Below are positions 43,003 through 52,333 of a stretch of DNA of 64,000 nucleotides, in pieces. The position numbers were made by a program, and so were the translations under genes. Source of the DNA: Bradyrhizobium arachidis (GTDB lineage Bacteria > Pseudomonadota > Alphaproteobacteria > Rhizobiales > Xanthobacteraceae); contig NZ_CP030050.1 of the NCBI RefSeq assembly GCF_015291705.1, positions 9,549,001-9,613,000 of the forward strand, given 5' to 3'. Every line of letters begins with the position of its first letter. The stretch's first letter is position 1. Below the pieces are notes generated by a model, which worked only from the letters and a program-made list of their open reading frames with translations, searched no databases and was not told the DNA's origin.

Positions 43003-43040
43003 AAGACGCCTGGCAACGAGGTTACCAGGCGTCTTTGTTG
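43003..43040 (+). terminator. Strong intrinsic terminator
   Basis: An 11-bp perfect stem, AAGACGCCTGG (43003-43013) with CCAGGCGTCTT (43025-43035), an 11-base loop and a T-rich tail (TTTGTTG). It ends the dehydrogenase/hydratase operon and sits between it and the convergent boxB gene. Confidence 0.85.
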
Positions 43041-43076
43041 TCCGGGACGACCGTCGAGTGCGGCCGGGTCGTAGCC

Positions 43077-44528
<1,452 letters not shown>

Positions 44529-44566
44529 GGGGGACCTCCCGTGGGGGACTAGCTCGTTTGCAGGAC

Positions 44567-44629
44567 GCGAATGGCGAATGGCGAGTAGCGAATGGAATCC
44601 CCATTCGCCATTTGCCGCTCCCTATTCGC
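44567..44629. repeat. Imperfect hairpin between boxC and boxB
   Basis: Repeats of GCGAATGG (44567-44595) are matched by inverted CCATTCGC units (44601-44629). It may set the stability of the boxCB message or their relative levels. Confidence 0.65.
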
Positions 44630-46317
44630 TAGACTCTCGTCATATCGAATTTCGGCTTCTGCCCGCTGCCATAGCGGCGTAGTGCGCCTTCCTCGCCGAC
44701 CGCGTTCGGACGCTGGAAGATCCAGTTCTGCCAGGCGGTGAGGCGCGCGAAGATCTTTGATTCCATCGTCTCGGGGCCGACGAAGCGAAGGCTCGCTTCC
44801 ATGCCGGTGAGGCTGTCGGGCGAGAAGCTGGCGCGCTCCTCCAGGAACACGCGGACCTCGTCGTCCCAGTCGATGTCGTCGAGCGCGAAGGTGACGAGCC
44901 CGAGCTCTTCCGCCTGCTCGGCGTCGAGCGCGGTGCCGAGCGTTGCTTCCGCGCGCTCGACGTCCGCAGGATCAGCCTGGAAGCGCGACTCCAGCCGCGT
45001 CAAACCATGGCTCATCGGATACGGGCCGAAGTTCATCGCGGAGAGTTCGATCGACGGCGGCGGGCGGTTATCGCCCTGGCGCGTGCCGATCAGCATGTAG
45101 GAGCGGTCGGCAGCGAACACGAGTTCGGCGAGCGTGCCAGCAAAGCAGGAGCCGGGCTCGATCAGCGTCACCAGCGTGCGCGAGGTGACGTCGATGCGCT
45201 TCAGCACACGCTTCCAGTAATGCCTGATCTCGTTGACCAGCCAATGCGCCTTGTTGGCTTCGAGGAAAGCGTCGTTGGCGAGCACGTGAGCACTATCGCC
45301 ATGGCTCTTGAACACGAGCATCGCGATCTCGAGCTCGTTGATGCGCAAATGCAGGATGGCATCGTCGAGCTCGCGCGCCACCTGCAGCGGCCAGAACGAC
45401 GTGCCCTGCGCCATCATGCCGTCGATGTCGGCGGGCGGCGCGGCTTCCGGCGCCTTGATCGAGATGGTGGCGATGCGGGCGGCGCGGTCGATGTCCACGC
45501 TGACGAAGCCGTAGCGGATGCTGGTCTCGTCGATGTTCCGTTTCAGCGGAGAGAGCGCGATGCCCTTGCCGCTGCCGGCGCGCTTCGATTTGCCGGCGAA
45601 CTCCTTGGCGCGCTCGGTGATCTTGGCCTCCAACTTCGAATTCGGCGCGATCTCGTCGACCAGGCGCCACTGCACCGCGCGCTTGCCCTTCACGCCTTCC
45701 TCGATGGTGCAGAAGAAATCGGCGTGGTCGCGGCGCACCTTGCGCTTGTCGACGACGCGGGTGAGGCCGCCGGTACCCGGCAGCACCGCGAGCAGCGGCA
45801 CTTCCGGCAGCGCCACGGCAGAGGCGCCGTCGTCGGCGAGGATGATGTGGTCGGTCGCAAGCGCGAGCTCATAGCCGCCGCCGGCGGCCGAGCCGTTCAC
45901 CACGGTGATGAAGCGCTGGCCGGAATTCTCCGAAGAGTCTTCCATACCGTTGCGGGTCTCGTTGGTGAACTTGCAGAAGTTCACCTTGTGGGCATGGGTC
46001 GAGCCCGCGAGCATGCGGATGTTGGCGCCGGCGCAGAACACGCGGTTCTTGGCCGAGCGCATCACCACCACCTTCACCTCGGGATGCTCGAAGCGCAGGC
46101 GCTGGATCGCGTCGGCCAGCTCGATGTCGACGCCGAGATCATAGGAATTGAGCTTGAGCTGGTAGCCCTCGAACAGGCCGCCGTTCTCGTCGACATCCAT
46201 GGTCAGCGTCGCGACGTCGCCATCGACCGCGAGCTTCCAGTGCTTGTAGCGGGACGGATCGGTCTGGAAATCGATGAATGTCGCGCCGCCTGCGAGGCGC
46301 CGATCTTCCCCGGCCAT
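44629..46317 (-). CDS. boxC: Benzoyl-CoA-dihydrodiol lyase BoxC
   Basis: 562 aa. A long crotonase-like enzyme that opens the epoxide ring of benzoyl-CoA to the 3,4-didehydroadipyl-CoA semialdehyde with release of formate. The N-terminal crotonase core shows KNRVFCAGANIRMLAGST and VVNGSAAGGGYELALATDHIIL; the C-terminal half has FAGTLAELVFAADRSYMLIGT and the product-family ending RRYGSGQKPKFDMTRV. The start has GGGGTGA upstream. A BoxR-type palindrome lies 46-59 bp before it (46363-46376). Confidence 0.95.
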   Translation of the reverse strand: MAGEDRRLAGGATFIDFQTDPSRYKHWKLAVDGDVATLTMDVDENGGLFEGYQLKLNSYDLGVDIELADAIQRLRFEHPEVKVVVMRSAKNRVFCAGANIRMLAGSTHAHKVNFCKFTNETRNGMEDSSENSGQRFITVVNGSAAGGGYELALATDHIILADDGASAVALPEVPLLAVLPGTGGLTRVVDKRKVRRDHADFFCTIEEGVKGKRAVQWRLVDEIAPNSKLEAKITERAKEFAGKSKRAGSGKGIALSPLKRNIDETSIRYGFVSVDIDRAARIATISIKAPEAAPPADIDGMMAQGTSFWPLQVARELDDAILHLRINELEIAMLVFKSHGDSAHVLANDAFLEANKAHWLVNEIRHYWKRVLKRIDVTSRTLVTLIEPGSCFAGTLAELVFAADRSYMLIGTRQGDNRPPPSIELSAMNFGPYPMSHGLTRLESRFQADPADVERAEATLGTALDAEQAEELGLVTFALDDIDWDDEVRVFLEERASFSPDSLTGMEASLRFVGPETMESKIFARLTAWQNWIFQRPNAVGEEGALRRYGSGQKPKFDMTRV

Positions 46318-46362
46318 GGGTCACCCCTAAGCTTGATTATGCATTTTCGCCGTAGCGTTAGA

Positions 46363-46376
46363 TGCACAATAGTGCA
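46363..46376. promoter_or_regulatory. BoxR-type operator candidate (TGCA-N6-TGCA)
   Basis: TGCACAATAGTGCA, inside the perfect palindrome GATGCAC-AATA-GTGCATC (46361-46378). Upstream of boxC by 46 bp. From memory, TGCA-N6-TGCA is the pattern described for BoxR/BzdR operators in Azoarcus. Confidence 0.6.
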
Positions 46377-46408
46377 TCTTTTGGAAGGCGTCTAGCCCTT
46401 AACGACCG

Positions 46409-46418
46409 GTGCATGCAC
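46409..46418. promoter_or_regulatory. Second TGCA palindrome upstream of boxC
   Basis: GTGCATGCAC is a perfect 10-bp palindrome containing two overlapping TGCA units, 33 bp from 46363-46376, between the DUF309 stop and boxC. Confidence 0.4.
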
Positions 46419-46435
46419 TTTGTTTCATGCGTCGC

Positions 46436-46960
46436 TCAAGACCGTCCGATGGCGCCGAGGGCGATCCAGTCCGCCTTGGAGAGCTCGGGACCATCGAGCT
46501 TGGCCTGGAGCTGCGCCGCCAGGGCCGCGACCGGAAAGCTCTCGACGAAGCCGTCGCCGCCCGCGGCCACCTTGCGCGAGTTCAGCGCCTGCAACTCGCC
46601 GAGCGCATCTCCGAACAGGCGCGCGGCCGAGCGCGACCGCTGCATGCGCAGTCGCAGATTGGCGTTGGCGATGTGGACGCAGGCCCGCAGCAGAATGCGC
46701 TCGCGGCCGCCTTGGGGAGCGGCCGCCCACACCGCCTCCAGCACCTCCTGCGCTTCCCAGAAATAGCCGCGGTCGTTGAGCGCGAGGCCGTAGCGCAGCG
46801 CCGGATGCCGCGCCGGCACGAAGCCGCGGAAGGCCGCAGGCACCAGCGCCTTGGCCATGTCCAGCGTTTCGTAGTCGGCCTCGGCCCCGCCCGCCTCGCC
46901 GGGCACATAGGCCCATCGCGGCCATGACAACTGGCCGCCTGCATGTGAAGGCACATTCAT
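46436..46960 (-). CDS. DUF309-domain protein in the box cluster
   Basis: 174 aa. The DUF309 core is ALRYGLALNDRGYFWEAQEVLEAVW and ERILLRACVHIANANLRLRMQRSRSAARLFGDAL: a helical bundle family of unknown function. The gene lies between the hydrolase and boxC genes and is oriented with them, so it probably works in or regulates benzoate use, but the sequence gives no activity. Confidence 0.85.
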   Translation of the reverse strand: MNVPSHAGGQLSWPRWAYVPGEAGGAEADYETLDMAKALVPAAFRGFVPARHPALRYGLALNDRGYFWEAQEVLEAVWAAAPQGGRERILLRACVHIANANLRLRMQRSRSAARLFGDALGELQALNSRKVAAGGDGFVESFPVAALAAQLQAKLDGPELSKADWIALGAIGRS

Positions 46961-46978
46961 CGATGTGTCTCCGCAATG

Positions 46979-47791
46979 TCATGCGGCGTGAAGTCCCTGA
47001 TCGTGGCGCAGGGCCGCCTTTGCAAATTGCTCGATCGCGTCAAGCGTCACCCCTGGCGCTTCACGATGCGGGGAATGCCCCGCGTCTGAAATAATTTTCA
47101 AATCTACCGGACAGTAACATTCTTCCTGCGCAATTTCGACCTGGCGCAGTGTCCCATATTGGTCATCGACACCTTGCAGGACCAAGACGGGAACGCGGAT
47201 ATAGGCGAGGTATTCCGAGATGTCCCAATCGCGGAACTTGGGGTCGAGCCAGGCGCCGTTCCAGCCATAGAAGGCGTTGTCGACGTCCTTGTGCCAGCGC
47301 GCGAGCTTTGCCTTGAGGTCTGTGGTCTCAAAGGTGGTCTTGATCGCGGCGATCGACTGCACCGAGACGTCCTCGACGATGAAATGCGGCGCGATCAGCA
47401 CGAGGCCGCTCAGGCGATGATCCTGATGCGCACCGGCATAGATCGTCGCGATCGAGGCGCCGTCGGAATGGCCGAGCAGGAGGCCGCGCTTGAAGCCGAT
47501 CGCATCGAGCAGCTTCGGCAGCACGTCGAGCGCCTCGCGCTGCATGTAATCTAGCGGCCGCGGCAAGGTCACCGGGCTCGACTGGCCGTAGCCCGCGCGC
47601 GAATAGACGAAGATGCCGGCGCCGGTGGCCTCTCGAAGCTTTTCGGGGAAGTCACCCCAGAGGCCCACCGAGCCGAGGCCTTCGTGCAGCATCACGATGG
47701 TCGGCGCGTCGGCGGCCTGCGGCGCGAGCCATTTGTATTCGAGGCTGGCGTTGCCGATGGTGAGGTGGCCGGTGGGGGTGAGGTTGGTCAT
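46979..47791 (-). CDS. Alpha/beta hydrolase in the box cluster
   Basis: 270 aa. Nucleophile elbow LLLGHSDGASIATIY (Ser), oxyanion region HEGLGSVGLWGDFPEKL, acid region VLVLQGVDDQYG and base SDAGHSPHREAPG. The start at 47791 is the family start; the frame continues upstream through GC-rich repeat DNA. A carboxylester or thioester hydrolase, perhaps releasing free acid from excess benzoyl-CoA-type esters (inference). In the minus-strand bclA-to-boxB run. Confidence 0.85.
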   Translation of the reverse strand: MTNLTPTGHLTIGNASLEYKWLAPQAADAPTIVMLHEGLGSVGLWGDFPEKLREATGAGIFVYSRAGYGQSSPVTLPRPLDYMQREALDVLPKLLDAIGFKRGLLLGHSDGASIATIYAGAHQDHRLSGLVLIAPHFIVEDVSVQSIAAIKTTFETTDLKAKLARWHKDVDNAFYGWNGAWLDPKFRDWDISEYLAYIRVPVLVLQGVDDQYGTLRQVEIAQEECYCPVDLKIISDAGHSPHREAPGVTLDAIEQFAKAALRHDQGLHAA

Positions 47792-47847
47792 GCTGTCACT
47801 CTTCTTCGATCGCGCAGTAAGAACGAGCTGTGTCCGCTTGCTCAGTC

Positions 47848-47997
47848 GTTCCCTCCCCCCTTGCGGGGGAGGGCTAGGGAGAGGGGTGCCACACGGGGAC
47901 TCCCGCTGTGACGAAGAACATCTGGCGCGCGACATGAAGACCGGTTGCTGGGCTACCCCTCTCCCCCGCCCTCCCCCGCAAGGGGGGAGGGAGCGCA
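47848..47997. repeat. Large inverted repeat in the bclA-hydrolase gap
   Basis: CGTTCCCTCCC plus a TTGCGGGGGAGGG block (47848-47886) is matched by an inverted copy (47955-47997). It forms most of the 252-bp gap (47792-48043), which shows no gene. Confidence 0.65.
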
Positions 47998-48043
47998 GCG
48001 GAGTTCGCGGCGATAGCGCGAGTCACACGCCGCACGGTCACGC

Positions 48044-49591
48044 TCAACCCGCCCCTTCCCGCAGCTTGAAGCGCTGGATCTTCCCTGTCGCCGTCTTCGG
48101 CAGGGACTCCACCACATCGATCCAGCGCGGATATTTCCACGGGCCGATCTTCTGCTTGACGTGCTCCTTCAGCATCTCCTGCAAGTCCGTCGTCTTGGCG
48201 CCGGGACGCAGCACGACGAAGGCCTTCGGCTTCAGCAGCCCTTCCGCATCGGCCTCGGGCACGACGGCGGCCTCCAGCACGGCGGGATGCGTGATCAGCG
48301 CACTCTCGACCTCGAACGGCGAGACCCAGATGCCGGAGACCTTGAACATGTCGTCGGCGCGGCCGCAGAAGGTGTAGCGGCCATCGGCGTCGCGGATGTA
48401 TTTGTCACCGGTGCGGGTCCACGGTCCTTCAAACGTGCGGCGGCTCTTGTGGCGCTGGTTCCAGTAGCCCTCGCCGGCGGAGGGCGCATCGACCAGGAGT
48501 TCACCGACCTCGCCATCGGCGACGTCCCGGCCGGCTTCGTTGACGAGCCGCACCGCATAGCCGGGCACCGGCTTGCCGGATGAGCCGTATTTGATGTCGC
48601 CCGGCGCATTCGACAGGAAGATGTGCAACAGCTCGGTCGAGCCGACGCCATCGAGGATGTCGACGCCGAAGCGCGATTTCCAGCTGTTGCCGACAGACTC
48701 GGGGAGCGCCTCGCCGGCCGAGGTGCAGATGCGCAAGGCCTTGCCGCCGCGCTCGGCCTTCATCGTCTCGTCGTTGAGCATCGCGGCAAACAATGTCGGC
48801 ACGCCGTAGAAGATCGACGGATTGTATCTGTTCATCAGGTCGAACATGCGCGCCGGCGTCGGGCGCTCGCTGTTGAGCACCACGGTGGCGCCGACCGACA
48901 TCGGGAAGGTCAACGCATTGCCGAGGCCATAGGCAAAGAACAGCTTTGCCGCGGACAGACACACGTCGCTCTCGCGGATGCCGAGCACTTGCCTGGCATA
49001 GGTATCCGCGGTCGCCTGCAAGTTCGAATGCAGATGGCGCACGCCCTTGGGCATGCCGGTCGAGCCCGACGAATAGAGCCAGAACGCCGGCTCGTCCGGA
49101 TGCGTCGCGGCGGTCGTGAACTGATCGCTCTCGCCCGAGATCTCCTCGGCGAGCTGCTTGTGGCCGTTCTGCTTGGCGCCGGACACCACGACATGCTCGA
49201 GATCCGGCATGCGGCCGACGACGTCCTTGATGACAGGGTAGAGCGCCTCGGACACGAACAGCACGCGGGCGCGGCAGTCGGCGAGGATGTAGGCGTACTG
49301 GTCCGCGGTCAGCAGCGTGTTGAGCGGCACCGGCACGATGCCGGCGCGGATCGCGCCCAGGAACACGATCGGGAAATTGACCGTGTCCAGCATGATCATC
49401 GCCACGCGCTCCTCGCGGCGGACGCCGAGGCGGCGCAGCATGTTGGCGGCGCGGCGGGTGTCGCGCTGGAGCTCGCCATAGGTGAGCCGCGAGACGGTGT
49501 CGTCGAAGACGAGCTTGTTGGCTCGGCCCTCCTCGACGTTGCGGTCGAGCAGCCAGGTCACCGCGTTATAGGATCCCTCGCTCACGGACAT
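48044..49591 (-). CDS. bclA: Benzoate-CoA ligase
   Basis: 515 aa. P-loop FWLYSSGSTGMPKGV, DGVGSTELLHIFLSN, hinge YTFCGRADDMFKVSGIWVSPFEVE and catalytic Lys in PKTATGKIQRFKLR. It activates benzoate with ATP and CoA, the first step of the box pathway. A ribosome site (GGGGGAG) precedes the ATG. It is first in the minus-strand box run and divergent from boxR, so BoxR probably represses it in the absence of benzoyl-CoA. Confidence 0.92.
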   Translation of the reverse strand: MSVSEGSYNAVTWLLDRNVEEGRANKLVFDDTVSRLTYGELQRDTRRAANMLRRLGVRREERVAMIMLDTVNFPIVFLGAIRAGIVPVPLNTLLTADQYAYILADCRARVLFVSEALYPVIKDVVGRMPDLEHVVVSGAKQNGHKQLAEEISGESDQFTTAATHPDEPAFWLYSSGSTGMPKGVRHLHSNLQATADTYARQVLGIRESDVCLSAAKLFFAYGLGNALTFPMSVGATVVLNSERPTPARMFDLMNRYNPSIFYGVPTLFAAMLNDETMKAERGGKALRICTSAGEALPESVGNSWKSRFGVDILDGVGSTELLHIFLSNAPGDIKYGSSGKPVPGYAVRLVNEAGRDVADGEVGELLVDAPSAGEGYWNQRHKSRRTFEGPWTRTGDKYIRDADGRYTFCGRADDMFKVSGIWVSPFEVESALITHPAVLEAAVVPEADAEGLLKPKAFVVLRPGAKTTDLQEMLKEHVKQKIGPWKYPRWIDVVESLPKTATGKIQRFKLREGAG

Positions 49592-49605
49592 CTCCCCCGA
49601 ATTTA

Positions 49606-49617
49606 GAATTATAATTC
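49606..49617. promoter_or_regulatory. AT-rich palindrome near the bclA start
   Basis: GAATTATAATTC is a perfect 12-bp palindrome, 14 bp upstream of the bclA ATG in the bclA-boxR divergent region; it may include a promoter element. Confidence 0.4.
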
Positions 49618-49631
49618 ATAGAAAGACACTG

Positions 49632-49647
49632 TGACAGCTTGCTGTCA
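49632..49647. promoter_or_regulatory. Operator-like palindrome between bclA and boxR
   Basis: TGACAGCTTGCTGTCA is a perfect 7-bp inverted repeat with a 2-base spacer, 41 bp before bclA and 89 bp before boxR. It does not contain the TGCA-N6-TGCA pattern seen upstream of boxC. Confidence 0.45.
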
Positions 49648-49735
49648 ATGCCAGCAGGCACTATGTTTCATTAAAACGCGCCGCAAGACCTCTTGAAGAA
49701 GGCATCCGCTAAAGAAGGTCCATGATCTGTAATCC

Positions 49736-50644
49736 ATGACCGACAGTCCCGACGCCGAATCCCGCTTTCTCGAACAGCTCGGCCAGCGCGTGCGCACCAT
49801 GCGCGCGCTGCGCGGCATGTCGCGAAAAGTGCTCGCCAAGGTATCAGGAATTTCGGAGCGCTACATCGCGCAGCTCGAGAGCGGCAAGGGCAATGTTTCC
49901 ATCGTGCTCCTGCGCCGCGTCTCCGACGCGATGGGTGCGCATCTCGAAGATCTGCTCCCCTCAGCCGATCCGACGCCGGACTGGCAGATGTTTCGCGATC
50001 TCCTGCGCAAGGCGACGCCGGCGCAGATCGCGCAGGCAAAAGATCTGCTCACTGGGGGCAGTGCGTCCGCGCCACGGCGCGCGCCGTTCTGCGGCATCGC
50101 GCTAATCGGCCTGCGCGGCGCCGGCAAATCGACGCTTGGGCGAATGCTGGCGAAGAAGATCGGCTGGAGCTTCGTCGAGCTCAACAAGGAGGTCGAGCAG
50201 CAGAACGGCCTTTCGGTCGCCGAGATCATCGCGCTTTACGGCCAGGAAGGCTTTCGCCGCATGGAGCAGGCGGCGCTGCAACAGCTGCTCGCGCGCAACG
50301 AGCTGATGGTGCTGGCGACCGGCGGCGGCATCGTCTCTGAGCCGCTGACTTTCGACCAGATCCTGACCTCGTTCTACACGATCTGGTTGAAGGCCGAGCC
50401 CGAGGAGCACATGGCCCGTGTCCGCCGCCAGGGCGATCTGCGCCCGATGGCTGATGATCGCTCCGCCATGGCGGAGCTGCGCAACATTTTGCTGAGCCGC
50501 GAACCGTTGTACTCGCGCGCGACGGCGGTGGTGGATACGGCGGGACTGTCGGTCGATGCAGCCGCCGCAAGGCTGATCGATGCGGTGCGCCCGGTGCTGC
50601 AAAACGAGGCCCGCAGCTTTGGGCTGCGGAGCGTGGCGCTGTAG
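49736..50644 (+). CDS. boxR: Benzoyl-CoA-responsive regulator BoxR
   Basis: 302 aa. An N-terminal XRE helix-turn-helix (residues about 15-72: RTMRALRGMSRKVLAKVSGISERYIAQLESG) is fused to a shikimate kinase-like domain with Walker A GLRGAGKSTLG (125-135) and VLATGGGIVSEPLTF. This fusion is the BoxR/BzdR architecture, in which benzoyl-CoA is the inducer that relieves repression. It is divergent from bclA across 144 bp. Confidence 0.92.
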   Translation: MTDSPDAESRFLEQLGQRVRTMRALRGMSRKVLAKVSGISERYIAQLESGKGNVSIVLLRRVSDAMGAHLEDLLPSADPTPDWQMFRDLLRKATPAQIAQAKDLLTGGSASAPRRAPFCGIALIGLRGAGKSTLGRMLAKKIGWSFVELNKEVEQQNGLSVAEIIALYGQEGFRRMEQAALQQLLARNELMVLATGGGIVSEPLTFDQILTSFYTIWLKAEPEEHMARVRRQGDLRPMADDRSAMAELRNILLSREPLYSRATAVVDTAGLSVDAAAARLIDAVRPVLQNEARSFGLRSVAL

Positions 50645-50648
50645 GCCT

Positions 50649-50782
50649 CGCTGTCGTCCCTGCGAACGCGGGACCCATACCGCGTGATCCCTCGATTGTT
50701 CGCGCTGCTAATCCCGAACGACCAATCTTCGCCAAACTCCTCCCTGGGGTTATGGGTCCCTGCGTTCGCAGGGACGACAGCG
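50649..50782. repeat. Intergenic inverted repeat, family D
   Basis: CGCTGTCGTCCCTGCGAACG on the left and the inverted CGTTCGCAGGGACGACAGCG on the right, with inner GGGACCCATA/TATGGGTCCC. It fills most of the gap after boxR. Confidence 0.85.
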
Positions 50783-50844
50783 GAGTTTGTGGGCGCGCCA
50801 CAAGATCACTATATCGGAGCCGAACAGTAACCTTGGGACTCACG

Positions 50845-51240
50845 ATGACCTCCAGCGACGTCGCCATCTCCATGTTCGAACGAATTGGCGGCAGGGCCAC
50901 GATCGACGCCCTCGTCGACCGCTTCTACGACCGCATGGACACGCTGCCGGAGGCAAAAGTCGTCCGCGCGATGCACGCGGACGATCTCGACCTGATCAGG
51001 GACGTGCTGAAGCGCTATCTCACCGAATGGACCGGCGGGCCGAAACTCTATTCGCCCGAGAAGGGCCATCCGCGGCTGCGCCAGCGGCATATCGGCTTTG
51101 CCATTGGGGACGCCGAGCGCGACGCGTGGATGCTCTGCATGCGCGGTGCGATGGAAGAGACAATCACCGACGCGGCCGCGCGCGCCGATCTCGACCGCGC
51201 GATATCGGGCCTCGCCGACTGGATGCGCAACCGGCAATGA
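50845..51240 (+). CDS. Group II truncated haemoglobin
   Basis: 131 aa. The 2-on-2 globin pattern is clear: MFERIGGRATIDALVDRFYDRM (B10-type Tyr28), GGPKLYSPEKGHPRLRQRHIGF with proximal His82, and Trp95 in ERDAWMLCM (G8, typical of group II). Such globins bind oxygen, handle nitric oxide or peroxide, or feed oxygenases. Close to the oxygen-using box cluster, but not in the same operon. Confidence 0.92.
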   Translation: MTSSDVAISMFERIGGRATIDALVDRFYDRMDTLPEAKVVRAMHADDLDLIRDVLKRYLTEWTGGPKLYSPEKGHPRLRQRHIGFAIGDAERDAWMLCMRGAMEETITDAAARADLDRAISGLADWMRNRQ

Positions 51241-51354
51241 TCGCATCGGCGCGATGGCATCCAGCGTCTCGACGCAAATGGATGCGCTTGCGCACAACGC
51301 TCCATGCGTCAGGCGATTTGAGTTCCGCGCGGATCAACTGTTAAGCTGTCGGCC

Positions 51355-52035
51355 ATGGCAGACATTCTCCCGGATACCATCCGCCGCCTCTACACCGATC
51401 CAGGCGAGTACATCGACAGCGATCATCCCGCCGTGCAGAGCTTCGCCCAAGCCGCCGTGCGCGCAGATGCGGGCGCGCGCGAGAAGGCGAGCGTGCTCTA
51501 CAAGGCGGTGCGCGATGGCATCCGTTACAACCCCTACGTCAGCATGCGCATCGCCGAGACGTTTCGTGCCTCGAGCGTGCTCGCCGCCGGGCAAGGTTAC
51601 TGCGTCGGCAAGGCCTCGCTCTATGCCGCCGCCTGCCGCGTCCACGGCATCCCCGCCCGGGTCGGCTTTGCCGACGTCAAGAACCATCTCACCACCGAAA
51701 AGCTGCGGGCGAGCATGGGCACCGACATCTTCACCTGGCACGGCTTTACCGAGGTGCATGTCGACGGCGCCTGGCGCAAGGCAACGCCGACCTTCAACGA
51801 CACGCTCTGCGCCAAGGTCGGCGTGGCCCCGCTCGACTTCGACGGCCACACCGATGCACTGCTACATCCGTTCGACGGCGAGGGTCGTGCTTACATGCAA
51901 TACGTCAACGACCGCGGCACCTATCACGACGTGCCGGCAAAGTTTTTGATGCGCGAGATGGCGAGGGACTACGCCAACATGCAGGGCGAGGATTTATCGG
52001 GGCGCGATATGGAGCGGGAGGCGGAGGAGCGGTAG
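51355..52035 (+). CDS. Transglutaminase-like (cysteine) protein
   Basis: 226 aa. The transglutaminase core is visible: AGQGYCVGKASLYAAACRVHGIPARVGFADV with Cys83, then TWHGFTEVHVDGAW with His135. The third-residue segment reads ATPTFND rather than the usual Asp-containing form, so activity as protease or transferase is uncertain. No signal peptide. Similar to cytoplasmic transglutaminase-like proteins of unknown role. Confidence 0.85.
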   Translation: MADILPDTIRRLYTDPGEYIDSDHPAVQSFAQAAVRADAGAREKASVLYKAVRDGIRYNPYVSMRIAETFRASSVLAAGQGYCVGKASLYAAACRVHGIPARVGFADVKNHLTTEKLRASMGTDIFTWHGFTEVHVDGAWRKATPTFNDTLCAKVGVAPLDFDGHTDALLHPFDGEGRAYMQYVNDRGTYHDVPAKFLMREMARDYANMQGEDLSGRDMEREAEER

Positions 52036-52060
52036 AGGCGAATAAGGTGCGCAGGGCGGT

Positions 52061-52333
52061 TTAGCCGAAGGCGTAACCCACCCCACGCATCCCAACCTGA
52101 TCATTGCACGCGTCAAACACCGATTGGTCAAACGCCTCGGCCACAAAGCCCGCGACATAGATCAGTGCCAGGATCGCCGCCGAGATCGCCATCGTCTCCG
52201 CGTGCCCAACCGCCCACCGCAACAGCCGCTGCAGCAGGGTCGGCGGCGGAAAGCGGTAGGTGCGTCCATCAGGCGTAATCAGGTCATACGACCGAACCTG
52301 CCGCGAGCGCGCGGGAATCTTGCTGGGCAGCAT
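52061..52333 (-). CDS. Small membrane protein of unknown function
   Basis: 90 aa with a strong ribosome site (AAGGAGAG before the ATG) and one membrane segment (TMAISAAILALIYVAGFVAEAF). A basic N-terminal region precedes it. It overlaps the 3' end of the antiporter gene by 50 bases on the same strand, suggesting coupling, perhaps as a regulatory partner. No family recognised. Confidence 0.6.
   Translation of the reverse strand: MLPSKIPARSRQVRSYDLITPDGRTYRFPPPTLLQRLLRWAVGHAETMAISAAILALIYVAGFVAEAFDQSVFDACNDQVGMRGVGYAFG

Noticed and set aside
45007..46395. Long plus-strand frame opposite boxC
   Set aside because: It is an antisense frame of a recognised gene; composition is His/Arg/Asp-rich and shows no family.
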